The notes: generated from the letters alone by a model not told the origin. A stretch of DNA of 47,910 nt from Paenibacillus kobensis NBRC 15729 (GCF_004000825.1 NZ_BILZ01000049.1:1-47910), one strand, 5' to 3'. Numbered from the stretch's first letter, positions 8,561 through 16,743 are shown. A program made the numbers and translations.

Positions 8561-9328
8561 ATGAAACATGGTGACTTTACAGCATTAGCGAAACAATATG
8601 TGAACCGTCCCGGCTATTCCGTCGACGTATTAAAGGCGTTGATGTCGCATACAGGTGCGAATAAAGCTGACTTTGGCATGGCTGCAGACGTAGGGGCGGG
8701 AACCGGCAAACTGACGGAAATGCTGGCTGCGCTCGGTCTTCAGGGCTATGCCGTGGAGCCGAATGACGCGATGCGTGAAGAGGCGGTTCGGCTCAACAAT
8801 ACGATAAACCGCTTCCGGTGGATGCACGGCTTTGCCGAAGATACTGGGTTGGAAGACAATGCCGTGAACTGGGTGTTCATGGCCTCCTCTTTCCATTGGA
8901 CGGACAAAAAGGTAGCGTTGAACGAGTTTCACCGGATACTAGGCGAGGGCGGCTTCTTCACAGCGCTGTGGAATCCGCGGGATATTGGCCGGAGCGAGCA
9001 GCATCAGCACATCGAGAGCATCGTTCAGCATTATGTACCGGACCTGAAACGGGTGTCTTCCGGTCTTAGCTCGAATATGTCGGGGGTTGAAGAAGATTTG
9101 GTTCAGACCGGCCAATTCGGTCGGATGATTTTTATGGAAGCGCCGCATACGGTTCAGATGACGAAGGAGCGGTATATGAATGCGTGGCGTTCTGTGAACG
9201 ACATTCAAGTACAAGCCGGACCGGAACGGTTCGAACGCATATTGGATGAAATCGACCGGTACCTTGGCGATATCGATACGATTGATGTGCCGTACAAGAC
9301 GCGCGCTTGGACCGTGCAAGCGCTATGA
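8561..9328 (+). CDS. Class I SAM-dependent methyltransferase
   Basis: A 255-residue methyltransferase with motif I DVGAGTGKL (43-51), an acidic residue after beta 2 (YAVEPNDAMR) and a motif IV-like FMASSFHWTDKK, the pattern of UbiE/Methyltransf_11-type enzymes. AGGAGGA at 8547-8553 fits the ATG at 8561 better than the GTG at 8558. The gene follows the hydrolase by 40 bp, the largest gap in the operon, and overlaps the nucleotidyltransferase start by 4 bp (ATGA). In C. jejuni the phosphoramidate is O-methylated by enzymes encoded beside the donor pathway (Cj1419/Cj1420), so a phosphoramidate O-methyltransferase is a reasonable inference. Methylation of the acyl part of the product is equally possible from sequence alone. 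Confidence 0.75.
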   Translation: MKHGDFTALAKQYVNRPGYSVDVLKALMSHTGANKADFGMAADVGAGTGKLTEMLAALGLQGYAVEPNDAMREEAVRLNNTINRFRWMHGFAEDTGLEDNAVNWVFMASSFHWTDKKVALNEFHRILGEGGFFTALWNPRDIGRSEQHQHIESIVQHYVPDLKRVSSGLSSNMSGVEEDLVQTGQFGRMIFMEAPHTVQMTKERYMNAWRSVNDIQVQAGPERFERILDEIDRYLGDIDTIDVPYKTRAWTVQAL

Positions 9329-10092
9329 GAGCAATCGTCTTAGCGGCCGGAAGAGGCAGCAGGCTCGGAAGGATGACGGAGGACGTGCCGAAATGCATGG
9401 TCCGGTTAGGCGGAAGAACGCTGCTGGACCGGCAGTTGGAATCGATTCGGCTCGCCGGCATCGGCATGATTGGCATTGTACGCGGATACAAAGCGGAGCG
9501 GATTCAAGTTCCCGGTGCGTTTTATTTTCAAAATGAGAATTGGAACGCAACGAACATGCTTGTCAGTCTCATGCAGGCGCGATCGTGGCTGGAAGCGGAT
9601 CGATGTTTCGTCAGTTATTCCGATATTGTCTATCAGCCGGACGTCGCAGAGGCACTGAAAGAACGGGACGAACCGATCGTCATCCCTTATAACGTGAACT
9701 GGCTCCCGTTATGGCAAGCCCGGTTCACAGATCCGCTGTCCGATGCGGAGACGTTCCGAATGGATGAGAACGGCTTCGTGACCGAGATTGGCGGGAGACC
9801 GGCGAGCATGGATGAGGTGCAAGGGCAGTACATGGGCCTAATGATGCTGTCTCCTGACGGATGGCGGATGATCGAGCAATTTATTAGCGGACTGGAAGAG
9901 TCTGAAGTTCGATCCATGGATATGACAGCATTGCTGTCCAGACTTGTGAAGAGCGGCGCGCCTGTTCGTGCGATACCATATGAAGGGCCATGGCTTGAGG
10001 TGGACAGCGAAAGCGACTTGCAGCTGTACGAGCAGCATTATTCGCATGTTCTGCTAGACCCGCAGGTGTTAGAGAGGAGGGAACAGCGATGA
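9325..10092 (+). CDS. Sugar-phosphate-type nucleotidyltransferase, probable CTP:phosphoglutamine cytidylyltransferase
   Basis: A 255-residue NTP transferase with the Rossmann-like signature LAAGRGSRLG near the N-terminus, followed by the substrate-binding lysine region VPKCMVRLGGRTLL; YSDIVY supplies the metal-binding Asp and WLEVDSESDL the second one. NENWNATNMLVSLM resembles LicC-type choline-phosphate cytidylyltransferases. In C. jejuni, Cj1416 of this class joins CMP to glutamine phosphate, giving CDP-glutamine. I start at ATG 9325, which overlaps the previous stop (ATGA) and gives MRAIVLAAG, rather than at an upstream TTG. The stop overlaps the next start in the same way. The nucleotide specificity cannot be read from sequence; CTP is inferred from the pathway. 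Confidence 0.75.
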   Translation: MRAIVLAAGRGSRLGRMTEDVPKCMVRLGGRTLLDRQLESIRLAGIGMIGIVRGYKAERIQVPGAFYFQNENWNATNMLVSLMQARSWLEADRCFVSYSDIVYQPDVAEALKERDEPIVIPYNVNWLPLWQARFTDPLSDAETFRMDENGFVTEIGGRPASMDEVQGQYMGLMMLSPDGWRMIEQFISGLEESEVRSMDMTALLSRLVKSGAPVRAIPYEGPWLEVDSESDLQLYEQHYSHVLLDPQVLERREQR

Positions 10093-11120
10093 AGCTTGCG
10101 TTCGTGCCATACAATGAAAACCGCGTCGATTGCTATTGGAATAATGTGTTCGGGATCATGATGACGCGGGATCCGTCTTTTCGCATGCTCGTGCCTTACG
10201 TCAGTTCCCGGTATGAGATGCCTATCGCGGACAGAAGCCGTATGCCGGAAGCGGAGTTCAGCCGTCGGCAGAACAATGGGCTTCTCTTGCCCCATGTGCG
10301 GAAGCGGTTACCTGAAGACGTGTTCAATCAATACATGAAGACACTCGATATTCCGGTATCCGATCGTACCGATATCATAGATACAGTTAAACGTTATATC
10401 AAAGACGGAATTTATACGTTCGTCAGGCTGAACCGGTATCATCTGCCGATTTGTCCGGAGTTCGGGAAGGCGGATCTCGTACATCCGATTATGATTTACG
10501 GATTCGACGATGATCGGGAAATCGTCCACCTGATCGAGGATTTCTCTTCAAAGTTCGAATCGTATGAGGTCAGTTACCGTGACATCGCCATTTCCTACGA
10601 GTCGATACCAGCAGAATATAAGTTCGCGATGGGCATTCAAGTGATCAATGACCGTGTAAGCCGCGACGTTCCAGTGGAGACGATCATTCGGAATATCGAA
10701 GGCCAACTGAACAGTCAGTCCGTTGAACAGGATGCCGTAACGTACATTAAAGGATTCGACGCGGTTAAAGAGTACCGTCAACGGTTCGAAGAGGCTGCTG
10801 CGCACGTTGCCGTTACGGACACGAATGTTCATAACCGGCTGTCGACACCGGTATTTTATCAGCATCGCAATATGATGTTGGTAGAAGATCTAATGAGCGC
10901 CGGCAAGCTGTCAGCTCAGGACGGGGAAATACTTCATGCCGAGTTCACGAAGCTGCACAAAACTTGGGGCCTCATTCGCTCGAAGCTGCTTATCTACATC
11001 ATGATGCCGATGAAACCGGAGCCCGTCCACTATTTTGCGAAGATGGATGCTTATATAGCGGAGTGTTTGCAAGAGGAGCAATTGCTAGAACGGTTGGTTG
11101 ACCGATTGAAGCTGGATTGA
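10089..11120 (+). CDS. BtrH-like (C39-peptidase fold) acyltransferase
   Basis: A 343-residue protein whose N-terminal half looks like the butirosin biosynthesis protein H family: a DC pair (Asp14-Cys15, the likely nucleophile), His132 in LVHPIMIYGFDDD and Asp151 in LIEDFS, forming a C39-peptidase-like Cys-His-Asp set. The C-terminal half is helical and ends LLERLVDRLKLD. BtrH moves an acyl chain from an acyl carrier protein to an amine of butirosin. By analogy this enzyme could release the acyl group from one of the carriers at the start of the operon onto an amine or alcohol acceptor; the acceptor is unknown. GAGGAGGG precedes the ATG, and the start overlaps the nucleotidyltransferase stop. 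The family match is by eye and moderate. Confidence 0.6.
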   Translation: MKLAFVPYNENRVDCYWNNVFGIMMTRDPSFRMLVPYVSSRYEMPIADRSRMPEAEFSRRQNNGLLLPHVRKRLPEDVFNQYMKTLDIPVSDRTDIIDTVKRYIKDGIYTFVRLNRYHLPICPEFGKADLVHPIMIYGFDDDREIVHLIEDFSSKFESYEVSYRDIAISYESIPAEYKFAMGIQVINDRVSRDVPVETIIRNIEGQLNSQSVEQDAVTYIKGFDAVKEYRQRFEEAAAHVAVTDTNVHNRLSTPVFYQHRNMMLVEDLMSAGKLSAQDGEILHAEFTKLHKTWGLIRSKLLIYIMMPMKPEPVHYFAKMDAYIAECLQEEQLLERLVDRLKLD

Positions 11121-11132
11121 GGGGATAGAAGG

Positions 11133-11651
11133 ATGAACCGTACAGGCACTGTATATTGGATTACCGGACTATCCGGCTCGGGCAAGACGACGGTCGGGTC
11201 ACTCTTATGCGAAAGGTTGAAATCGCAGGGGAAACCGGTTGTTCTGTTGGATGGAGACGCGCTGCGAGAGGCGTTCGGCCACGATCTCGGCTACTCGCAG
11301 GAGGACCGAAGACGCAGCGCCATGCGCAATGCGAAGCTGTGCCGGCTATTGGCGGAACAGGGCATCGACGTTGTATGTGCGACGATCTCCATGTTCCATG
11401 CTTGCCGGGACTGGAATCGGAGCCATATATCGTCGTACCGGGAAATTTATTTGCGTGTTTCGTTGGATACACTTGTCGCGCGCAATCAGAAAGGGCTTTA
11501 CTCTGTCGCCATGAATGGGAGCAATCAAGAGGTAGCGGGCATGACGATAGCAATAGAGGAGCCGAGGGAGGCGCATCTTGTCGTGGATAACGAGGGTGAG
11601 ATAACGCCGGAGCAGATTGTAAGCCGCATACTTGCACTGGATGTGAGTTAG
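11133..11651 (+). CDS. APS-kinase-like P-loop kinase, probable cytidine diphosphoramidate 3'-kinase
   Basis: A 172-residue kinase with Walker A GLSGSGKT (12-19), the APS-kinase LDGDALR motif and DLGYSQEDRR. In true adenylylsulfate kinases the lid ends in a GIDSPYE-type motif; here it reads AGMTIAIEEPREAH, so the substrate loop has changed. The C. jejuni homologue Cj1415 phosphorylates the 3'-hydroxyl of cytidine diphosphoramidate, making a PAPS-like donor. No ATP sulfurylase or PAPS reductase is in the window, which favours the phosphoramidate role over sulfate activation, though a distant sulfurylase cannot be excluded. It is the last gene of the operon, 12 bp after the BtrH-like gene, with a terminator 15 bp after its stop. 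Confidence 0.75.
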   Translation: MNRTGTVYWITGLSGSGKTTVGSLLCERLKSQGKPVVLLDGDALREAFGHDLGYSQEDRRRSAMRNAKLCRLLAEQGIDVVCATISMFHACRDWNRSHISSYREIYLRVSLDTLVARNQKGLYSVAMNGSNQEVAGMTIAIEEPREAHLVVDNEGEITPEQIVSRILALDVS

Positions 11652-11665
11652 AAAGCCGATGAATA

Positions 11666-11705
11666 CGGATGAGATGAGAGCGGGTTGCTCTTCTCATCCG
11701 TTTTT
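11666..11705 (+). terminator. Terminator of the acyl/phosphoramidate operon
   Basis: Nine-base perfect stem, CGGATGAGA (11666-11674) with TCTCATCCG (11692-11700), followed at once by five T. It closes the operon after the APS-kinase-like gene. Confidence 0.9.
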
Positions 11706-11737
11706 GTTACGACGGATAGCTTGACGAGCCGAGCAGG

Positions 11738-11767
11738 TTGAAGGTGCGAACGTTTGTGCGCTATAAT
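11738..11767 (+). promoter_or_regulatory. Sigma-A-like promoter for the reductase gene
   Basis: TTGAAG (11738-11743) and a perfect TATAAT (11762-11767) separated by 18 bp, 54 bp before the start codon at 11822. Confidence 0.6.
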
Positions 11768-11821
11768 GATCAATCATGAGGTTGAACCCGGCAGCATAAT
11801 GAACGGAAGGAGCATCAAATA

Positions 11822-12370
11822 ATGAAGAGAAAAGTAATTTTGGATTTAGCGGTTACTTTAGACGGATTTATTGAAGGTAAGAATGGCGAAGTAGACTGGT
11901 GCATAATGGACGCTGAAATGGGGTTTGTTGACTTCTTAAGTACGATAGATACGATTGTGTATGGAAGAAAGAGTTATGATTTATGGGGACAATTTATACC
12001 CGAAGATAACTGTTCCGATGTTGAGAAAGAGTTGTGGGACAACGTTCATAGTAAAGAAAAAATCGTGTTCTCCCGAACACAGAAAGAGACGGATGCTACA
12101 GTAAAATTCATAAATGAAAATATTCCGGAAGAGGTAAACCGATTAAAAAATAAACCCGGGAAAGACATTTGGCTTTATGGCGGAGCTAGCCTTATTACAA
12201 CTTTTATCCATCTAGGGCTAGTGGATGAGTATCGCCTGTCGGTTCACCCTGTTGTATTAGGGGAGGGTAAGCCGTTATTTACAGATATTAAAGAGACGCT
12301 GAATCTCACTTTGGTTGATGCAAGAACATTCTCATCCGGGGTCGTTCAACTCATCTATCGGACACGATAG
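11822..12370 (+). CDS. Dihydrofolate reductase-like (RibD C-terminal domain) family protein
   Basis: A 182-residue single-domain protein of the RibD_C/DHFR superfamily (B. subtilis YwjB/YyaP type). It begins VILDLAVTLDGFIEG, contains TIVYGRKSYDLW, a glycine-rich nucleotide-binding segment LYGGASLITTF, and DEYRLSVHPVVLGEGKPLF. These proteins bind NAD(P)H and are presumed reductases of unknown substrate. GGAAGGAG precedes the ATG. The gene is noticeably more AT-rich than its neighbours, with AT-ending codons throughout, which hints at separate acquisition. It has its own promoter and terminator and does not belong to the upstream operon. Confidence 0.85.
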   Translation: MKRKVILDLAVTLDGFIEGKNGEVDWCIMDAEMGFVDFLSTIDTIVYGRKSYDLWGQFIPEDNCSDVEKELWDNVHSKEKIVFSRTQKETDATVKFINENIPEEVNRLKNKPGKDIWLYGGASLITTFIHLGLVDEYRLSVHPVVLGEGKPLFTDIKETLNLTLVDARTFSSGVVQLIYRTR

Positions 12371-12378
12371 CTCTATCC

Positions 12379-12400
12379 AAGCTGCTTAGGCAGCTTTTTT
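12379..12400 (+). terminator. Terminator after the reductase gene
   Basis: AAGCTGC (12379-12385) pairs with GCAGCTT (12390-12396) around a 4-base loop and runs into six T. Confidence 0.88.
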
Positions 12401-12423
12401 GTTTGTATTGATGCTGGAATTGT

Positions 12424-12452
12424 TTGCAAAATAGGAACATATGTTCTATAAT
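12424..12452 (+). promoter_or_regulatory. Promoter of the DinB-family gene
   Basis: TTGCAA (12424-12429) and a perfect TATAAT (12447-12452) with a 17-bp spacer. The spacer is almost filled by a LexA-type palindrome. Confidence 0.7.
12435..12446. promoter_or_regulatory. LexA (DinR)-type SOS box
   Basis: GAACATATGTTC is a 12-bp perfect palindrome that fits the Gram-positive SOS box core (CGAAC-RNRY-GTTCG), lacking only the outermost C/G pair. It lies between the -35 and -10 elements, where bound LexA would block RNA polymerase. Confidence 0.72.
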
Positions 12453-12505
12453 GAAGATGGAAATCGAATTGAACGGTTCTCCGATTTGTTCATAGGAGGT
12501 GCTGA

Positions 12506-13009
12506 GTGATTCATCTTAGCGAGGAAACGATCCTTCGGTTTAAGCAGTTTACAACGTGGACGGATACGCTGCATGACGTACAAGACAGCGTCTGGCGGCG
12601 GCCGGTCTCGGAAGGCAAAGCATCAGTGGGTGAGATCGTTGCCCATCTTCAGCAGTGGGACGACTATATCATTACGAATGTTATTCCGGCGGTCCATAAT
12701 GGAGAAGGAATGGTTTTTCCGGATTTCGATTTGTTCAATGAAGCGGCGTACACATATGCAAGATCAGGAGTTTCACAGCTGCAGCTGCTGGAAGAATTCA
12801 AGCATACGCGGCTTCAGTTGGTGGACTGCCTAATCGCCAATTACGATACGGCTGTGAAGCCCGTAACAGCAAACGGAGTATCTCATTGCCCTCACACCGG
12901 TACACCGTATTCGCTGCTGTTCATCATTCACGAGTTTAACGATCATGACCAGCATCATCGGAATCAAATCATGAACGTACTGCAACAAAAAAGCGGCAGT
13001 TCAGCATAA
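12506..13009 (+). CDS. DinB/YfiT-like putative metal-binding protein, probably SOS-induced
   Basis: A 167-residue protein of the DinB four-helix superfamily. Metal-ligand histidines appear in the expected places: VAHLQQWDDY near residue 50 and HEFNDHDQHHRNQI near the C-terminus. Family members are thought to be metal-dependent enzymes, often thiol transferases or hydrolases; B. subtilis dinB is damage-inducible. The start is GTG 12506, seven residues before KQF-type helix I, with AGGAGGT at 12494-12500. The promoter carries a LexA-type palindrome, so expression on DNA damage is likely. The last codons overlap the terminator that serves the facing cellobiose phosphorylase gene. Confidence 0.85.
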   Translation: MIHLSEETILRFKQFTTWTDTLHDVQDSVWRRPVSEGKASVGEIVAHLQQWDDYIITNVIPAVHNGEGMVFPDFDLFNEAAYTYARSGVSQLQLLEEFKHTRLQLVDCLIANYDTAVKPVTANGVSHCPHTGTPYSLLFIIHEFNDHDQHHRNQIMNVLQQKSGSSA

Positions 13010-13027
13010 GAAATATACTGAACTGCC
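12986..13027 (-). terminator. Terminator of the cellobiose phosphorylase gene, inside the end of the DinB gene
   Basis: GGCAGTTCAG (12995-13004) pairs perfectly with CTGAACTGCC (13018-13027). Read on the minus strand the hairpin is followed by GC and a T-run (the A-run at 12986-12992). The T-run and one arm are coding sequence of the facing gene. Confidence 0.85.
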
Positions 13028-13058
13028 ACTGCATGAACGCACACTTATAGATTAATGA

Positions 13059-15527
13059 TTAATGGCTGCTTACCGCGCCAGTAGGAACTGATTGGCCGAG
13101 CGCGACTTCGATCAGATGCTCGCCGCCGTCACCGACGACCGGTACGACAGGTTGATCAAGCAGCTGGCCGTTGAGTTTAATGCTCTTTACGCCTTTGCTG
13201 ACGTGGTCGTCATTCGTGATGATGATACGGTACGTGTCGCCGCGGAAGACGCGCGTAATCTCGAGACGGCTCCAGCTTTGCGGGATACAAGGATCTACAC
13301 GCAGACCGTCGAAGTCCGCTTGGACGCCGAGAATGGATTGCGTGATGGCGACATAGTTCCATGCGGCTGTGCCTGTCAGCCACGAGTTTTTCGCTTCGCC
13401 ATGGCGGACGGCATCTTTGCCGGCAATCATCTGAGCGTAGACATACGGCTCCATCCGATGGATCTCGCTAATGTCCTCCAAGTAGGCCGGCGCAATTTTC
13501 TTATAAAGCTCGAATGCGCGGTCGCCGCGGCCGATGACCGTCTCCGCCATCATAATCCACGGATTGTTGTGGCAGAAGATGCCGGCGTTCTCTTTGTACC
13601 CCGGAGGATAGGACGAGATCTCTCCCAGGTTCAAGTAATATTCCGAGTACGGAGGCTGCTGCAGCACAATGCCGTAATCCGTTTCCAGATGCTTCTGAAC
13701 GGAGTCCAGCGCTTTGACTGCGAGGCCTTCCTCGACGCCGATGCCTGCCATTACGCAGAACCCTTGCGGCTCAATGAAGATGCTGCCTTCCGCATTCTCG
13801 CTGCTGCCGACTTTATTGCCGAAGTGGTCATAAGCACGAAGGAACCATTCACCGTCAAAGCCATGATCCAGCGTCGTTGCGCGCATCCGATCGATTTGAG
13901 CTTGCGCTTCTATCGCTTCGTCTTCGAGACCGAGACGTTGGCACAACGCGACGTAATCCGGTCCGACGTACACGAACAAGCCTGCGATGAATATCGATTC
14001 TGCTACGCGGCCTTCGATGTTCTGCGTCGTCTGGAACGATTCGCCCGGCTCCTTGGAGAAGCAGTTCAAGTTCAAGCAATCGTTCCAGTCTGCCCGGCCG
14101 ATGAGCGGCAGACCGTGAGGGCCGAGGTTATGAATGACGTGATAGAACGAACGTTTCAAATGCTCGAACAGCGTCGCCGTATTGTCCGGATTGCAATCGA
14201 ACGGCACCTGCTCGTCGAGAATGGACATGTCACCCGTTTCCTTGATATAGGCAGCCGTACCGAGAATGAGCCAGAGCGGATCGTCGTTGAAGCCGCTGCC
14301 GACTTCGTTATTGCCTTTCTTCGTAAGCGGCTGATATTGGTGATACGCGGAACCGTCCTCGAATTGGGTGGAGGCGATGTCGATGATCCGTTCGCGAGCA
14401 CGACCCGGAATTTGATGCACGAAGCCGAGCAAATCTTGGTTCGAGTCGCGGAAGCCCATGCCGCGGCCAATTCCGGATTCGAAGTAAGAGGCGGAACGGG
14501 ACATGTTGAACGTAACCATACACTGATACGGGTTCCAAATGTTGACCATACGGTCGAGCTTCTCATCACCGCTCGCAACCGAATATTTGCTGAGCAAACG
14601 GTCCCAGTATGCGGCGAGGTCGGCCATCGCTTGGTCGACGTCCGCTTTGGTTGCGAATTGGTTGATCATATCGTAAGCGCGCGTCTTGTTAATGATGCCT
14701 GGTGCTGACCACTTCTGATCTTCCGGGTTCTCAACATAACCGAGCACGAAGTTGTAGGATACTTCTTCGCCTGGAGCAAGATTGATGTTCAATTGATGCG
14801 AACCGATTGGCGACCAGCCGCTTGCATGCGAGTTCTCTGCATGGCCTTGCGTGACGACATGCGGATTGTCGAGTCCGTTATAAGAGCCGAGGAACGATTC
14901 ACGGTCCGTATCGAATCCGTCGATTGGAGCATTGACGGAGAAGAAGGAGAAATGGTCGCGGCGTTCACGGTATTCGGTTTTATGATAAATAACCGAGTTC
15001 TCGATCTCAACTTCGCCCGTACTCAGGTTGCGTTGGAAGTTGGTCATATCGTCATTCGCATTCCATAAGCAAAATTCAACGAACGAGAACATCTTCACCG
15101 ACTTCGGTGCATTCGATTTGTTAGAGATGGTAAGCTGATGGACTTCGCCTGTATAGCCAAGCGGAACGAAAGCCAGCTGCGTTACGCTCAATCCATTGCG
15201 TTCGCCTGTAATGGACGTATAACCGAGTCCATGGCGGCATTCGTAACGATCCAGTTTCTTCTTGATCGGCATCCAACCTGGCGTCCACGTATCGCCCTCG
15301 TCATGGATGTAATAGTAACGTCCGCCATTATCGATAGGAATGTTGTTGTAACGGTAACGCGTAAGCCTGCGTAGACGTGCATCGCGGTAGAAGCAGTAGC
15401 CGCCGGCAGTATTGGAGATCAGACCGAAGAACGTTTCATTGCCTAAGTAGTTGATCCATGGATAAGGCGTCTGTGGAGTTGTAATGACATACTCTTTGTT
15501 AGCATCATCGAAATAACCGAATTTCAT
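13059..15527 (-). CDS. cbp: Cellobiose phosphorylase (GH94)
   Basis: An 822-residue intracellular enzyme that splits cellobiose with phosphate to alpha-D-glucose 1-phosphate and glucose. The match to clostridial cellobiose phosphorylases runs from end to end: [19 protein letters not shown] at the start, [42 protein letters not shown] with the general acid Asp483, and [15 protein letters not shown] near the C-terminus. There is no signal peptide. I start at ATG 15527, where the family begins, with AGGAG about 10 bp upstream; the open frame extends 20 codons further but the extension is not conserved. It lies downstream of a LacI-family gene on the same strand, and an operator copy sits between them. 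No cellobiose transporter is in the window. Confidence 0.95.
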   Translation of the reverse strand: MKFGYFDDANKEYVITTPQTPYPWINYLGNETFFGLISNTAGGYCFYRDARLRRLTRYRYNNIPIDNGGRYYYIHDEGDTWTPGWMPIKKKLDRYECRHGLGYTSITGERNGLSVTQLAFVPLGYTGEVHQLTISNKSNAPKSVKMFSFVEFCLWNANDDMTNFQRNLSTGEVEIENSVIYHKTEYRERRDHFSFFSVNAPIDGFDTDRESFLGSYNGLDNPHVVTQGHAENSHASGWSPIGSHQLNINLAPGEEVSYNFVLGYVENPEDQKWSAPGIINKTRAYDMINQFATKADVDQAMADLAAYWDRLLSKYSVASGDEKLDRMVNIWNPYQCMVTFNMSRSASYFESGIGRGMGFRDSNQDLLGFVHQIPGRARERIIDIASTQFEDGSAYHQYQPLTKKGNNEVGSGFNDDPLWLILGTAAYIKETGDMSILDEQVPFDCNPDNTATLFEHLKRSFYHVIHNLGPHGLPLIGRADWNDCLNLNCFSKEPGESFQTTQNIEGRVAESIFIAGLFVYVGPDYVALCQRLGLEDEAIEAQAQIDRMRATTLDHGFDGEWFLRAYDHFGNKVGSSENAEGSIFIEPQGFCVMAGIGVEEGLAVKALDSVQKHLETDYGIVLQQPPYSEYYLNLGEISSYPPGYKENAGIFCHNNPWIMMAETVIGRGDRAFELYKKIAPAYLEDISEIHRMEPYVYAQMIAGKDAVRHGEAKNSWLTGTAAWNYVAITQSILGVQADFDGLRVDPCIPQSWSRLEITRVFRGDTYRIIITNDDHVSKGVKSIKLNGQLLDQPVVPVVGDGGEHLIEVALGQSVPTGAVSSH

Positions 15528-15627
15528 CTTGGAAGGGCTCCTCTCGTTTTCGGAAAATAGGAATGGTAAACGACAGATGACGGACATCGGACGAGTTTAT
15601 AGGCCGATATCGGATTTACTACTACAA

Positions 15628-15641
15628 CTAACGCGCGTTAG
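15628..15641. promoter_or_regulatory. LacI-family operator before cellobiose phosphorylase
   Basis: CTAACGCGCGTTAG is a 14-bp perfect palindrome with the central CG typical of LacI-family operators. A near copy lies in front of the LacI-family gene itself. Another 10-bp palindrome, CCGATATCGG, is at 15604-15613. Confidence 0.75.
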
Positions 15642-15658
15642 CTAGCGACAAATAAAGA

Positions 15659-15680
15659 GTGAACCGTGGGACAGGTTCAC
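15659..15680 (-). terminator. Hairpin at the end of the LacI-family gene
   Basis: GTGAACC (15659-15665) and GGTTCAC (15674-15680) form a 7-bp stem overlapping the stop codon. On the minus strand it is followed by TCTTTATTT, a weak T-rich tail, so it may be a weak terminator or attenuating hairpin. Confidence 0.35.
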
Positions 15681-16729
15681 AGGCGCTTGCAGGATTCTCG
15701 GATGATTAGTTCAGTGGGAAAGGTCGATGAGTTGAATGACGTGGTGCCTTGTGTGCACATGTTGACGATTTGATTGACCGCTTCCTTGGACATTTCGTAA
15801 ATTGGCAATCGAACGGTGCTAAGGCTCGGAATGAATTGGGATGAGATCGGGATGTCGTCGAAGCCGATAACAGAGATGTCGTCAGGAACCCGTAAGCCAT
15901 TGTCGCGAATCGATTGGATAGCGGCAAGCGCCATGTCGTCGTTCGCAGCGAATAGGGCGGAAGGGATTTGGTCTCGGGCTTGGTTCAGCAGACGGGCAAC
16001 TTCTTCGTAAGCGGCATTTTTCAAAAAATTTCCGTCCAAAATGTCGCTGTCCTCATAAGGAAGTCCGTATTCGTTCATCATGGTCTCATAAGCTTGGAAG
16101 CGTTGGCGGCCGGACAACGTGTTCATTCTACCGCGAATATGGGCGATCCGGCGGTGTCCGAGACCGATTAAGTAGCGCATCGCTTCGCATGCGCCTTCAT
16201 AGTCGTCGGAGTTGATGACGGACAGCGTGTCACGGTTAAGAGAATGCTCAGCTAATGCTTCGAGGTCAAAGTCGATCATGACAAATGGTTTGTCTAACCG
16301 GCATATTTCGGCGATTCGTTCGGAATCTTTCTGGGTACCGACGATAATACCGCCGTCGATGCGGCGCTGCTGGAACGCTTGCTTCACCTTCAAATAATCG
16401 TCTTGCGTGTACACGGTATGTACGAGCACATAGAAACCGGCTGCGTTCGCCGTGTCGATAACGGTATCGACGATTGGCGCGAAGTAATGATTCTGATAGA
16501 TGCGGTTACCGGTATGCCGCTCGGCCATGCTGACGATGAACAACCCAATCGTGTCCGTACCTTTGCCGGCAAGTGCGCGGGCCGAGGTATTCGGTTCGTA
16601 ATGGTATTGTTCAATGATTCGAAGTACTTTCTCACGGGTCCGTTGAGGGATGTCGGGGTAGTTGTTCAAGACTCGGGAAACGGTACTGCGAGATACACCT
16701 GCCAGCTTGGCAATGTCTTCGCTTCGCAT
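15677..16729 (-). CDS. LacI-family transcriptional regulator of cellobiose phosphorylase
   Basis: A 350-residue repressor. The N-terminal helix-turn-helix is textbook LacI (IAKLAGVSRSTVSRVLNN, then a hinge helix EPNTSARALAGK), followed by a two-lobed periplasmic-binding-like sensor with IDGGIIVG, GHRRIAHI, ALFAANDDMALAA and ISVIGFDDIP. It should bind the CTAACGCGCGTTAG-type sites and be released by a sugar, plausibly cellobiose or a derivative. AAGGGAG precedes the ATG at 16729. The -10 element is followed by an operator at its presumed transcription start, so it should repress itself as well as the phosphorylase gene 90 bp downstream. Confidence 0.92.
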   Translation of the reverse strand: MRSEDIAKLAGVSRSTVSRVLNNYPDIPQRTREKVLRIIEQYHYEPNTSARALAGKGTDTIGLFIVSMAERHTGNRIYQNHYFAPIVDTVIDTANAAGFYVLVHTVYTQDDYLKVKQAFQQRRIDGGIIVGTQKDSERIAEICRLDKPFVMIDFDLEALAEHSLNRDTLSVINSDDYEGACEAMRYLIGLGHRRIAHIRGRMNTLSGRQRFQAYETMMNEYGLPYEDSDILDGNFLKNAAYEEVARLLNQARDQIPSALFAANDDMALAAIQSIRDNGLRVPDDISVIGFDDIPISSQFIPSLSTVRLPIYEMSKEAVNQIVNMCTQGTTSFNSSTFPTELIIRESCKRL

Positions 16730-16743
16730 GGAATACTCCCTTC

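Noticed and set aside
11133-11651. Simple sulfate activation (PAPS) reading of the operon
   Set aside because: Not excluded, but no ATP sulfurylase or PAPS reductase is present, the lid motif differs, and this would leave the glutamine kinase-like, hydrolase and nucleotidyltransferase genes unexplained.
13092-14708. A 538-codon open frame opposite the cellobiose phosphorylase gene
   Set aside because: It is antisense to a gene with end-to-end family conservation, has no ribosome binding site and reads as low-complexity Arg/Val-rich protein; GC-rich codons of the real gene keep the opposite frame open.
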